64,000 nt of DNA from JBARKJ01 sp963698885 (GTDB taxonomy: Bacteria; Nitrospirota; JACRHJ01). The notes under the pieces are model-generated. The model did not search any database. It saw nothing but the letters and a program-made list of their open reading frames with translations, and was not told where the DNA came from. Positions 54,884-63,926 of the stretch are shown piece after piece. Within the stretch, counting starts at the first letter, position 1. Each line of letters starts with the position of its first letter. Location: positions 434,001-498,000 of the forward strand of contig CAVOSJ010000004.1 of assembly GCA_963698885.1 (NCBI GenBank). The letters run 5' to 3'. A program made the translations under genes and the position numbers.

Positions 54884-54905
54884 CTCGCGCTGAAAGGTAT
54901 AAAAT

Positions 54906-55916
54906 ATGGCTTTAAGAAATAACGCTCAGTTGCGGGTCCTGAATTCAGGCCATCCCGCCTCAGCTCCCGCCCCGAACGATTTCGCGGCGGACGTGCTGGC
55001 GGGTTTATCAGGGGAGCCCAAAAGGGTCCCCTCGGTTTATTTCTACGATAAAAAAGGCAGCGAGCTCTTCCGCGGCATCACAAAGCAGAGCGAGTATTAC
55101 CTGACCCGGTGCGAGACTGAGATCCTGCGCCGGTACCGGTGGGCGCTGGCGAGGCTTTTCGGAAGGAGTCAGCCGTTCAATTTGATCGAACTTGGCGCGG
55201 GCGACGGTCTCAAGACGTCGGTCCTCATCTCACATCTGCTTAAGGAACGGCTGGAATTCAACTACGTCCCGGTGGACATCTGCGCGGAATCCGTACGGAA
55301 AGCGATCAGGAATTTTAAGGCGACGGATTGTGAAAATTTCAAAATCCGCGGGCTGGTAGACGATTATTCAAGCGCGATGCGCTGGATGGCAAGGGAGAGC
55401 CGGGGCAGGAACATCGTGCTTTTCCTGGGCTCAACGATAGGGAATTTCAAAGACGATGACGCCCGCGCATTTCTATCCGAGTTGTCCGGCTCGCTAAGGC
55501 GCGGCGACTTTGTATTCATCGGGTTCGATTTAAGGAAGGACCCGGCGATTTTGAATAAGGCATACAACGATAAGGCGGGGGTAACCAGGCAGTTCAACCT
55601 GAACCTCCTCGACCGCATGAACCGGGAGCTCGGCGCGGACTTCGACAGAGGTAAATTCGAACATTTTGGATACTACAACGAGCGCATATCGGCGATGGAG
55701 TCCTGGCTTATCAGCCTGGAAGACCAGGCGGTCAATATCAAGGAAATCGGGAGCGTTTTTTATTTTAAAAAAGGGGAGAGAATCCATACCGAGTATTCGC
55801 ATAAATACTCGGTGGAGGATATAAACGGGCTCATGGCCGGGGCGGGTTTTTCCATCGTGAAGACCTTCTTCGACTCGCGGAGGTTCTTCGCCGACTCGCT
55901 TTGGAAGGTCATGTAA
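54906..55916 (+). CDS. EgtD-like histidine N-alpha-methyltransferase
   Basis: 336 residues. Family signature SVYFYDKKGSELFRGITKQSEYYLTRCETEIL, SAM loop NLIELGAGDGLKT, VPVDICAESVRKA, and NIVLFLGSTIGNF, ending FFADSLWKVM. EgtD makes hercynine from histidine with three SAM, the first step to ergothioneine. No EgtB, EgtC or EgtE genes adjoin it, though the fusion protein upstream carries a PLP sulfur-transfer domain. Whether the final product is ergothioneine is unknown. The start has GAAAGG about 10 bases before; the hairpin element lies between the two genes. Confidence 0.87.
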   Translation: MALRNNAQLRVLNSGHPASAPAPNDFAADVLAGLSGEPKRVPSVYFYDKKGSELFRGITKQSEYYLTRCETEILRRYRWALARLFGRSQPFNLIELGAGDGLKTSVLISHLLKERLEFNYVPVDICAESVRKAIRNFKATDCENFKIRGLVDDYSSAMRWMARESRGRNIVLFLGSTIGNFKDDDARAFLSELSGSLRRGDFVFIGFDLRKDPAILNKAYNDKAGVTRQFNLNLLDRMNRELGADFDRGKFEHFGYYNERISAMESWLISLEDQAVNIKEIGSVFYFKKGERIHTEYSHKYSVEDINGLMAGAGFSIVKTFFDSRRFFADSLWKVM

Positions 55917-55918
55917 TT

Positions 55919-56578
55919 TTACTTGCTGTCCAGGTGCCTGATGATCTTGCCCTCCACTAAATATACGACCATCTCGGCGATGTTCGTCGCGTGGTCGGCA
56001 ATCCTCTCCAGATATTTGGAGATGTAGGTTATCCTTATGGCCCTCGATATTGAGTGCGGGTCCTCTATCATGAATGACAGTAGCTCCCTGAATATCTGCT
56101 TGTTCAGCTCGTCCACGAAATCGTCCTCGTCCAGGACCGACCAGGCAAGCTCCGCATTCCTGTTCACGAACGCGTCGAGGGCCTCCTTGAGCATGTTCCT
56201 TGCCGCCTTGGCCATCCTGGGGATATCGATGTAAGGCTTTAAGTTCGGCTCCTCGTTCAGCTCCAGGGCGCGCTCCGACACGTCCACCGCGAGGTCGCCT
56301 ATCCTCTCGATGTCGGTGACGATCTTCATGGCCGTGGTGATAAAACGCAGGTCCCCCGCCTCCGGCTGCCTGAGCGCGAGTAGCCGTATGCATTCCTCGT
56401 CTATCTCCACTTCCATCCGGTTTACCTCGTGGTCGGCTTCGATGACCTTCGTAGCCATCGCGTTGTCCCGGTCCACGAGCGACTTTATCGAACGCGCGAC
56501 CTGGGCCTCCACGACCGAGCCCATGGTAAGAAGCCGCTCTTTTAGGTCGATTAGCTCCTTCTCCAGTATTTTGCCCAA
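55919..56578 (-). CDS. phoU: Phosphate signalling regulator PhoU
   Basis: 219 residues of two three-helix PhoU bundles, with metal-binding motifs RIGDLAVDVSERAL and RIADHATNIAEMVVYL (E/D-x3-D pattern). It connects the Pst transporter to PhoR and keeps the Pho regulon off when phosphate is ample. Follows pstB by 13 bases as last gene of the operon. Faces the EgtD-like gene. Confidence 0.95.
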   Translation of the reverse strand: MGKILEKELIDLKERLLTMGSVVEAQVARSIKSLVDRDNAMATKVIEADHEVNRMEVEIDEECIRLLALRQPEAGDLRFITTAMKIVTDIERIGDLAVDVSERALELNEEPNLKPYIDIPRMAKAARNMLKEALDAFVNRNAELAWSVLDEDDFVDELNKQIFRELLSFMIEDPHSISRAIRITYISKYLERIADHATNIAEMVVYLVEGKIIRHLDSK

Positions 56579-56591
56579 GGTTATCTTCTCC

Positions 56592-57350
56592 TTATCCGAA
56601 CCTGCCCGTTATGTAGTCTTCCGTCCTCTTGTCCGAGGGGTTTGTAAATATATTGTTCGTTGTCCCGTACTCTATCAGCTTCCCTGACAAGAAAAAAACC
56701 GTCCTGTCGGATATCCTGGCCGCCTGCTGCATATTATGCGTCACTACCACTATTGTATACCGTTCTTTCAGTTCGGTAAAGAGGTCTTCTATCTTAGCCG
56801 TGGAGATAGGGTCAAGCGCGGAGGCCGGCTCGTCCGCCAGCAGGACTTCCGGCTCCACGGCAAGCGCGCGGGCAATGCAGAGCCTCTGCTGCTGGCCGCC
56901 GGAGAGGCTTATGCCGGGCCTGTTCAACTGGTCCTTGACCTCTTCCCAGAGCGCCGCCCGCTTAAGATAAATCTCCGCCTTCTCGTCAATCTCATGCCTG
57001 TTGAGCCTTTTGTTCAGTATTATGCCCGCAACCACGTTCTCTTTTATGGACATGGTGGGAAAGGGGTTCGGCTTCTGGAATATCATTCCCATACGCCGTC
57101 TTATCAGCACCGGGTCAACGCCATTGCCGTAGACGTCCTCTCCGTCCAGGATTATCTTCCCGCTCGAAGAAGCCCCCCGTATCTCCTCGTGCATACGGTT
57201 TATGCACCTGATGAAGGTACTCTTCCCGCAGCCGGAAGGGCCGATTATCGCGGTAATGGATTTCTCCGGGATTTTTATCTCGATCTCATGGAGGGCCTGG
57301 GTCTTCCCGAACCAGGCGTTTAATCCTTCTACGACAAGCTTGTCCACCAT
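56592..57350 (-). CDS. pstB: Phosphate ABC transporter ATPase PstB
   Basis: 252 residues, normal length. Walker A GPSGCGKST, ABC signature LSGGQQQRLCIARALA, Walker B and next residue LLADEPASALDPIS and H-switch VVVTHNMQQA are intact. Drives phosphate import with PstC/PstA. Start overlaps the pstA stop (TAATG). Confidence 0.97.
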   Translation of the reverse strand: MVDKLVVEGLNAWFGKTQALHEIEIKIPEKSITAIIGPSGCGKSTFIRCINRMHEEIRGASSSGKIILDGEDVYGNGVDPVLIRRRMGMIFQKPNPFPTMSIKENVVAGIILNKRLNRHEIDEKAEIYLKRAALWEEVKDQLNRPGISLSGGQQQRLCIARALAVEPEVLLADEPASALDPISTAKIEDLFTELKERYTIVVVTHNMQQAARISDRTVFFLSGKLIEYGTTNNIFTNPSDKRTEDYITGRFG

Positions 57351-58201
57351 TAGCGTTTGAACCCTTTCCTTGCCAGATATAGGCGGGCCGAAATATTAAG
57401 CAGCAGGACCATGCTCACCAGCACGAACGCCGCCGCCCATGCCTTCTGATGCCACTCCTCGTAAGGCGAGATGGCGTAGGTAAAGAGCTGCACCGGGAGG
57501 GTGCCCATGGGCTGGTTGGGCTTAAAGTTCCAGAATACGTTCGAGGACGACGTGAACAGGAGCGGCGCAGCCTCCCCGCCTACCCTCGCGACGGCAAGCA
57601 GGACCCCCGTGACCAGGCCGCCGCTCGCTGTCTTCACCACTATCTTCAGGACCGTCACCCACCTTGGCACCCCAAGCGCCAGGGAGGCCTCCCTCAGCGA
57701 ATCGGGGACGGTCTTGAATATCTCTTCGGAGGTCCGGATTATTATGGGGAGCATAAGTAGCGTCAGGGCGACCGAGCCGGACAAGGCCGAAAACCCATGC
57801 ATCGGCAGCACGACCAGCGCGTAGGCGACTATCCCGGCCACGATCGCCGGAACCCCCGCAAGGACGTCCGAGACGAACCTCACCGCGCTGGCGAACAGCC
57901 CTCTTCCGTATTCGGAAAGATATATGGCGGTGGCGATCCCGGCGGGCACCGAGATGATGGACGCCATGCCTATTACTATGATGCTCCCGACGAAGGCGTT
58001 GGCCATCCCTCCGCCCGGTACTCCCACGGGGGTAGGGAGTTTCGTAAAGAAGTCGAAGTTTATCGCGTGGATCCCTTTAGATAAGACATAACCCAGAATC
58101 CAGAACAAAAAGGCGACGGCGCACAGGGAGGAAAGGACCGAGAACGCAAGCCAGAAATGCCCCACTGCCTTTCTTTTCAAATATCGTAAGTCGTGGCCCA
58201 T
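57350..58201 (-). CDS. pstA: Phosphate ABC transporter permease PstA
   Basis: 283 residues from ATG 58201 (MGHDLRYLKRKAVGHFW), six helices, and the EAA loop EASLALGVPRWVTVLKIVVKTASGGLVTGVLLA. The start overlaps the pstC stop in TAATG; a longer in-frame extension upstream lies inside pstC and is not real. Membrane partner of PstC. Confidence 0.95.
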   Translation of the reverse strand: MGHDLRYLKRKAVGHFWLAFSVLSSLCAVAFLFWILGYVLSKGIHAINFDFFTKLPTPVGVPGGGMANAFVGSIIVIGMASIISVPAGIATAIYLSEYGRGLFASAVRFVSDVLAGVPAIVAGIVAYALVVLPMHGFSALSGSVALTLLMLPIIIRTSEEIFKTVPDSLREASLALGVPRWVTVLKIVVKTASGGLVTGVLLAVARVGGEAAPLLFTSSSNVFWNFKPNQPMGTLPVQLFTYAISPYEEWHQKAWAAAFVLVSMVLLLNISARLYLARKGFKR

Positions 58202-59151
58202 TACATCCCACCCCCCCTCATCGCCTCGCTGGCGCCCATCCTCCACATCAGGAACTTGGCGGCGGCGTTGACCGCGATGCTTATCACGAAAAGGACAAGC
58301 CCAAGCCCTACCAGCGACGATACGTGGAGCTTCTGGATAGCCTCGGCGAACTCGTTCGCTATCGCCGATGCGATGGTATAGCCGGGTTGAAAGACCGACA
58401 GGCTTATCAGGGGCGTATTGCCGATTACCATTGTAACGGCCATCGTCTCGCCCAAGGCGCGGCCCAGGCCCAGGATTACAGCCCCCAGGATGCCCGAACG
58501 GCTGTACGGTAATACCACCTTGGACACGACCTCCCACCTTGTCATGCCGAGCGCCAGGCCGCCCTCACGCTGGGCCTGGGGCACCGTGTACATCACGTCG
58601 CGCGATATCGAGGATATGGTGGGGATAATCATGACGGCCAATATTATGCTGGCGGCCATCACGCCAAGCCCTAAGGGATAGCCAGTGAAGAACGGAAGGA
58701 AAGCAAACTTTGAGAGCGGCGGCTCTATGTAATGCTGAAGCGCCGGGGCCAGGACGAATAGACCCCACATCCCGTAGATTAGGCTTGGTATCGCGGCCAG
58801 AAGCTCGATTAAGAAGCCGACCGGCGTCCTTAGCCACGGCGGCGCAAGCTCGCTTAAGAAAATGGCAATACCAAGGCTTATGGGAAGCGCGAGGATAAGC
58901 GCGAGGAGCGACGTGTAAAAGGTGCCCCATATGAAAGGGAGCGCCCCGAACAGACCCTGCACGGGGTCCCAGTCACTGGATACCAGGAATTTCAGCCCGA
59001 AGCTCTTGAAGGCGGGGAGCGAGTAGATGATCAGCTCTACTACCACCACGCCCGCAATAAGCAGCATTAAAGCGGCGAAAGAGGCGGTTATCCCCCTGAA
59101 TACACTCTCAGGGTTAAACCGCCTCTTCCTCTTTAGACCTTGAGGCATCAA
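58201..59151 (-). CDS. pstC: Phosphate ABC transporter permease PstC
   Basis: 316 residues with six membrane helices; EAA loop EGGLALGMTRWEVVSKVVLPYSRSGILGAVILG. The cytoplasmic N-terminus LKRKRRFNPESVFRG is basic, placing it inside. Overlaps pstA by one base. Upstream 86 bases to pstS without another gene. Confidence 0.95.
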   Translation of the reverse strand: MMPQGLKRKRRFNPESVFRGITASFAALMLLIAGVVVVELIIYSLPAFKSFGLKFLVSSDWDPVQGLFGALPFIWGTFYTSLLALILALPISLGIAIFLSELAPPWLRTPVGFLIELLAAIPSLIYGMWGLFVLAPALQHYIEPPLSKFAFLPFFTGYPLGLGVMAASIILAVMIIPTISSISRDVMYTVPQAQREGGLALGMTRWEVVSKVVLPYSRSGILGAVILGLGRALGETMAVTMVIGNTPLISLSVFQPGYTIASAIANEFAEAIQKLHVSSLVGLGLVLFVISIAVNAAAKFLMWRMGASEAMRGGGM

Positions 59152-59237
59152 GCCCTTTTATCTCACCTTTAGGATGCGCCCGTTAAATCGGGCAGCAAAA
59201 TCAGTATCTGAACTCTTCAGGGCGCCAGGCCCCGTAG

Positions 59238-60235
59238 CTACTTAACCTCTTTGTTCAGGTCCGACATTATCTGCTTTTTCAGTTTTTCGGGCAGGGAGAC
59301 GTAGGTTAAGTCTGCCGCGTCCTTGTCGCCTTTAGTGTAGGCCCACTTCACATAGCTCTTAACCTCTGCGGCCTTGGCGGCGGACAGGTTCTTCGGCACG
59401 AGCATGAAGGTGAACCCGGCTATCGGATAGGATTTTTTCCCAGGCGAATAGGTGAACTTTATGTGGTAATCGGCCGGGATCTCGGCGTGCGCGGCCGCCT
59501 CCTTGGCGTTCTCAAGGCTCGGATACACGTAGTTGCCGTCCCTGTTTTTTACCATCGCATACGTCATCTTGTTCTCGAGCACGTAGGCAAGCTCGACATA
59601 GCCAATCGCCCCGCCGGTCTGCTTTACCGTGCCCGCGACACCCTCGTTGCCCTTGCCGCCGATGCCGGCGGGCCAGCTGACCGCAGTGCCGGAGCCGACC
59701 TTGGTCTTCCACTCGGGGCTTACGTCGCTTAAGAACCAGGTGAAGATATTCGTGGTGCCGGAGCCGTCGGAACGGTGGACGACGATTATCTGCGCGTCCG
59801 GGAGCTTGACGCCGGGGTTCTCCTTCGTTATTGCCGGGTCGTTCCACTTAGTGATCTTGCCGAGGAAAATATCCGCTATGGTCTTCGGCTCGAGCTTCAG
59901 TCCCGTCTTGACGCCCGGGACGTTATAGGCCATCGCCACGGCGCCGCCGACTGTCGGGAACATGAAGAGGTTCGCTTCTTTCTGCTGCTCGCCGGTAAGC
60001 GGGGCGTCGCTGCAGCCGAAGTCGACCGTGCCGGCCTTAACCTGGGCTATGCCGCCGCCGCTGCCGATGGAGGCGTAGTTTATCTTCGTCCCGGTCTGCT
60101 GGTTGTACTCATAGAACCACTTCGAGTAAAGAGGGTACGGGAATGTAGCCCCGCCGCGTTCAGCGTCTGGGCCGCGTATGCCGCGCCGCTCGCAAATATC
60201 AATGCCGCGACAGCAATTATCAAAAGCTTTTTCAT
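59238..60235 (-). CDS. pstS: Phosphate-binding protein PstS, one frameshift
   Basis: About 330 residues. Signal peptide KKLLIIAVAALIFASGAAYA at ATG 60235. The frame breaks in a G-run at about 60155: LNAAG, then ATFPYPLYSKWFYEYNQQTG in the next frame. Binding motifs IGSGGGIAQVKAGTVDFGCSDAPLT, VHRSDGSGTTNIFTWFLSD and GAIGYVELAYV are those of periplasmic PstS. It captures phosphate for PstCAB. A strong stem (60274-60310) lies just upstream. Confidence 0.93.
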
Positions 60236-60273
60236 TTTAGTCCCCTTTGCATTATTTTTGTCAACTTTTCTTT

Positions 60274-60310
60274 GTCCCCGCCTTCTTTTTTATGAACGGA
60301 AGGCGGGGAC
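60274..60310 (-). promoter_or_regulatory. Strong 12-bp hairpin between porin and pstS
   Basis: Perfect arms GTCCCCGCCTTC and GAAGGCGGGGAC with 13-base loop and no T-run on either strand. It may protect or cut the mRNA so that porin and pst genes are produced in different amounts. On the minus strand TATAAT lies just upstream (about 60318-60323), so a second promoter for pstS is possible. Confidence 0.5.
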
Positions 60311-60332
60311 TGTCATATTATACCTTATACAC

Positions 60333-61616
60333 TTAAAACTGCCACTGCACGTCGGCCTTCAGGAGGTTCTCGTTGCCCGCCTTGGCACTAGCTATGTGCT
60401 GGTCGGCTATAGTCCTCTCGTTGTCTACGACGAACATCACGTTCTTGCTCACATCGTAGCTGACGCCGTAATACCAGCGGTGTATCGAGGAGAAGGCTAC
60501 GTCGTCGTCATGGTCGAACTTGTCGTAGCGGCCCAGTATCCTGAGCGGCTGCAAGAAGGGCATCCTGCCCCATGCCAGGAACGAGTAGCCGTGGCCTTCG
60601 ACGTTCTGGATGCCCGCCGGGACATTCAGCCGCGTAGGAGTCGGTGCCCCTGGTTATGTCGTATTCGCCGGAAACAAAGAACTGGTCCTTGTACTTATAT
60701 CCTACGAAACCCGATTTCCCTGTCTCTCCTGTGCGCGAAGTCCGCTTTGCCGGTGGAGTAGAACGCGCTCAGTTGTGAGACCCTTCGTCACATCCCACTG
60801 CGGGAGCGGGCAAACAGTCAGCCTGCCCTGTATGGTCTTGTACTTGTTGGCCTCGGCGGCGTGGTACCCTTCGCCGTTTATCACATCCACCTGCCAGTCG
60901 CCGTAACCCGCCGGGATCTTGCCCTTGAGGCCCACGCCCAGGTCGGCGGAGTTGAAGAAGCCTTCCTTCTCTATGATCATGGGGTCGATTACGCGGTACT
61001 CCCAGAGGCCTTCCTCGTAGTCAAGCCATGCGGTCTGGTACTGGCCCATCTTTACTTCGAAGGACGGATAGAAATTCAGGAAGTTGTGGAAGTCCACATA
61101 GCCGTATTTGAGCCTGAATTCCCAGTCGCCCGTGGAGGCACGCGTTATGTCGCTCGTTGCGCGGGCGCTTATCTCCGGGCTCATATCCGCGTTGACATTC
61201 AAGTACCCGCGGTTGAGGGTGAAAGCGTTCCTGGGGTCTTTGTGAGTACCGTCGGCGGTAGTCGTGGCGTGTTGTCGAAATCATAGAAATACTCGCCGTA
61301 GAAGAGGCCGCCGATTTTTACCTTCGGGAAGGTGTTGGACGCCTTCTCGCCGACGGCGTTCGTAACGGCGTCCTTGAAAGCCTGGCTGCTGTAATCGCCG
61401 GCCGGAGCGGCTGCTGCTTCGGGTGCGGGGGCGGCCTGCGCCGCCGGTGCCTGCGTCAGGGTGGACATGTCAACAGGGACCCTGCCTTCCGCCGGCTTGG
61501 TGAAGACCTGGCCGGTTTCGGGGTCCTGGTAAAGGACCGGGGAGTCGCACCATGCCGATGCTGATATGGATAAGAGAATTGCCGCGAATATCGTCGCGCT
61601 AAGAATACTTCTTCAA
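60333..61616 (-). CDS. Phosphate-selective porin (OprO/OprP-like), several frameshifts
   Basis: An outer-membrane beta barrel of about 425 residues whose frame breaks at least four times (about 61600, 61255, 60760 and 60570-60620). Start TTG 61616 after AAAGGAGGACTAAAG, then a signal peptide (LSATIFAAILLSISASAWCD). The parts are: VFTKPAEGRVPVDMS...SNTFPKVKIGGLFYGEYFYDFDN; LNRGYLNVNADMSPEISARATSDITRASTGDWEFRLKYGYVDFHNF; EVKMGQYQTAWLDYEEGLWEYR (anion-selective porin repeats); and the final strand RWYYGVSYDVSKNVMFVVDNE...ADVQWQF ending in Phe. It should pass phosphate; with PHO boxes upstream it belongs to the Pho regulon. Confidence 0.85.
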
Positions 61617-61658
61617 CTTTAGTCCTCCTTTGGAACGGGAAGGTTATCATCCCCCCTG

Positions 61659-61686
61659 TTACAGAATTATTACAGTTATGTTACAA
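61659..61686 (-). promoter_or_regulatory. PHO-box-like direct repeats upstream of the porin
   Basis: Minus strand: CTGTAA or TTGTAA half-sites at 61664, 61675 and 61686, exactly 11 bases apart, reading CTGTAATAATTCTGTAACA for the last two. The PhoB consensus is CTGTCATA..., with a second half-site 11 bases on, so this is a strong candidate for two overlapping PHO boxes. It lies 43 bases before the porin start codon. Confidence 0.8.
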
Positions 61687-61748
61687 GTCCGTTAAATCCG
61701 CTTTCCTGCCCCTTTTCACCCCCTTTCCAAAGATTGCGGGCAGAAGAG

Positions 61749-61800
61749 TAACAGTAATTTGTTACAGCGTTATTACAGGAAGTTTATTTTTGGGTTACAG
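61749..61800 (-). promoter_or_regulatory. Second PHO-box-like cluster
   Basis: Half-sites CTGTAA on the minus strand at 61767, 61778 and 61800 (11 and 22 bases apart) plus an off-phase CTGTTA at 61754. The last half-site overlaps the stop of phoR. Farther from the porin start than the first cluster. Confidence 0.65.
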
Positions 61801-63237
61801 TGAGGATTTAAAGGTGAGGGTGACTTTCGTCCCTCTGCGGACGAGGCTTTCGATATTGAAGCTGCCGCCGTGGATCCTTACAAGGTGCTTGACGATCGCC
61901 AGGCCAAGGCCAGTCCCGCCAAGCTCGCGCGAGCGCGCCGGGTCCACCCGGAAGAATCGCTCCCCCATCCTGGGAAGCATCTCGGGGGGGATGCCGGGGC
62001 CCGTGTCGGTTATGGATATCTCCACCGTGCCCCCCGCCTCTCCCGCTTTTCCGGCGATGGTGACGCTCTCGCCCCTCGGGGTATATTTGACCGCGTTGTC
62101 CAGGACGTTCAGCATTATCTGGTAGGCCTTATCTTTATCGGCAAGGGCCAGCGGCATCTCCGGGGGGAAATCCACAACCAGTTTTATGTTTCGTTCCTTT
62201 ATTTTCGGCTCCAGCAGGGCCGCGGCCTCCAGTGCCACTTCCTTAATCGACACCGGCTTCATGTGGAGCTTGACCTCGCCCAGTTCGATTCTCGACAGCG
62301 TCATCAGGTCCTCGACGAGCCTGGCCAGTCTTTGCGAGTTCGACTCTATTATCCCCAGAAATTTGTTTGCCTTCTCTTTATCGTCAAGCGCGCCGTCCAT
62401 CAAGGTCTCGGCAAAGCCCTGTATGGCGGCGATGGGGGTCTTAAGCTCGTGCGTCACGTTCGCCACGAAATCGCGGCGCACCCTCTCCAGGGCCTGCATC
62501 CTCGTCATGTCGTGCAGCACTATCACTATCCCGGAGAAAACGTCCTCTATGATAAGCGGCACGCACCCGGCGATGAAATACATCGGCTCCGGAAATCCCG
62601 TCTCTACCTCGCCGGACACGTAATCGTGGCCGCGCAGCGCACTCTTGTACAGGTTCTGTATCCCTTCGTTCCTTATCACTTCCACAAGCGGCCTGCCGAC
62701 CGCGTATTCTTCCTTGATGCCGAATGTATTCAGGAACGCCGGGTTCACGATCATCACCCTGCCCTGGGCGTCCGTCACCATGACGCCGTCCGCCATGCCC
62801 TTCAGCACCGCCGTCAAAATGACTTTTTCCTTGGAGAGCGCCTCCACGTTTTTCTTAAGCTGCTCCGCCATGAGGTTAAGGTTGTCCGCCAGGACCCCAA
62901 GCTCGTCCTTTCCCTCGGAGGCAATCCGGCTGGAGAAATCTCCCGACGCGATCTTCCCGGTGAACGCGGCCATCCTGTCCGCCCTCCTGGTAAGCCGCCG
63001 GGACAGGAAAATCCCCAGGATAATCGAGGCGATAAATATTATAAAGGCGCCCGCCACAGCCTGCTCTTTTATGTGCGACATCGCCTCTTCCACCTGGTTG
63101 TGCGTCATGTGGGAGCGTACCAGATAGTCCTCGATGCTTCGGGAGATATCAAGCCAGAGGATAGGCGCGCTCACGGCGCCAAGGAGTATATACGCGAGGA
63201 TTATCTTGCTTAAAAGCCTGCTGCCGAACTTCATCAT
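61795..63237 (-). CDS. phoR: Phosphate-regulon sensor histidine kinase PhoR
   Basis: 480 residues. Two helices (ILAYILLGAVSAPILWL and AGAFIIFIASIILGIFL) enclose a short periplasmic loop of about 40 residues, then HAMP, PAS (GMADGVMVTDAQGRVMIVNPAF), HisKA with His in FVANVTHELKTPIAAIQGF and HATPase (NVLDNAVKYTPRG, DTGPGIPPEMLPRMGERFFRVD, GTGLGLAIVKHL). Short loop and HAMP-PAS order are those of PhoR. Overlaps phoB by 4 bases (ATGA). Confidence 0.95.
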   Translation of the reverse strand: MMKFGSRLLSKIILAYILLGAVSAPILWLDISRSIEDYLVRSHMTHNQVEEAMSHIKEQAVAGAFIIFIASIILGIFLSRRLTRRADRMAAFTGKIASGDFSSRIASEGKDELGVLADNLNLMAEQLKKNVEALSKEKVILTAVLKGMADGVMVTDAQGRVMIVNPAFLNTFGIKEEYAVGRPLVEVIRNEGIQNLYKSALRGHDYVSGEVETGFPEPMYFIAGCVPLIIEDVFSGIVIVLHDMTRMQALERVRRDFVANVTHELKTPIAAIQGFAETLMDGALDDKEKANKFLGIIESNSQRLARLVEDLMTLSRIELGEVKLHMKPVSIKEVALEAAALLEPKIKERNIKLVVDFPPEMPLALADKDKAYQIMLNVLDNAVKYTPRGESVTIAGKAGEAGGTVEISITDTGPGIPPEMLPRMGERFFRVDPARSRELGGTGLGLAIVKHLVRIHGGSFNIESLVRRGTKVTLTFKSSL

Positions 63238-63926
63238 TCAGCCATTTCGTACCCGATACCGCGCGCGGTCTTTATCACTTTCGGGTTCTCCGGGTCTTCC
63301 TCTATCTTCGCGCGGAGCCGCCTGATATGGACGTCCACCGTCCGGGGCTCCACGAACTGGTCGTCCTTCCATACGTTGTCCAGGAGTTTTTCCCGGGGGA
63401 TGGCCCGGCCCCTGTTCTGGGCGAAATATTTAAGGAGCTTGAACTCCGTCGGCGAGAGCACCAGCGGCTTCTCGTTCAGATAGACCTTGTTCTTGTCGAG
63501 GTCGATTTTTAGAGCGCCGACACTTATGACCGGCTCCGTCGCCGGGCCCTTCACGGACAGCCTTCTTAGCACCGCCTTCACCCTCGCCACCAGCTCGCGC
63601 GGCGAGAACGGCTTCGTGACGTAGTCGTCCGCTCCCAGCTCAAGCCCAAGGACTTTGTCAAGCTCTTCGCCCTTCGCCGTGAGCAGGATTACCGGGATAT
63701 TCTGGCTCTCCGGCCTTTTTTTAAGCTCCCGCAGGACCTCCAGGCCCTGCATGCCCGGAAGCATTATGTCGAGCACGATGAGGGCGGGGTACTCTTTCTT
63801 TGCCGCCTTGAGGGCGTCTATACCGTTCTCCGCGGTGAGTACTTTGTACCCTTCTTTCCCAAGGTTATACTCGACCAGCTCCAGCAGGTCTTTCTCGTCG
63901 TCCACCACGAGGATTTTCTCGGGCAT
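63234..63926 (-). CDS. phoB: Phosphate-regulon response regulator PhoB
   Basis: 230 residues. Receiver domain with acidic pair VDDEKD, phospho-acceptor Asp in LIVLDIMLPGMQG and Lys in DDYVTKPFSPRELVARV; OmpR-type winged helix LSPTEFKLLKYFAQNRGRAIPREKLLDNVW...RTVDVHIRRLRAKIEEDPENPKVIKTARGIGYEM. It should bind the CTGTAA repeats at 61659-61800. GGAGACG precedes the ATG. Upstream to the window end is AT-rich, with TATTATAG near 63955 as a possible -10. Confidence 0.96.
   Translation of the reverse strand: MPEKILVVDDEKDLLELVEYNLGKEGYKVLTAENGIDALKAAKKEYPALIVLDIMLPGMQGLEVLRELKKRPESQNIPVILLTAKGEELDKVLGLELGADDYVTKPFSPRELVARVKAVLRRLSVKGPATEPVISVGALKIDLDKNKVYLNEKPLVLSPTEFKLLKYFAQNRGRAIPREKLLDNVWKDDQFVEPRTVDVHIRRLRAKIEEDPENPKVIKTARGIGYEMAE

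Noticed and set aside
57350..58537. Longer start for pstA
   Set aside because: The extra 112 residues lie inside pstC and are Arg/Gly-rich shadow sequence; the TAATG overlap at 58201 gives the natural start.
61870..63213. Long open frame of 447 residues on the plus strand
   Set aside because: It lies wholly opposite phoR, whose family motifs are complete. The composition (rich in Arg/His/Gly/Val) is that of an antisense shadow in GC-rich DNA.
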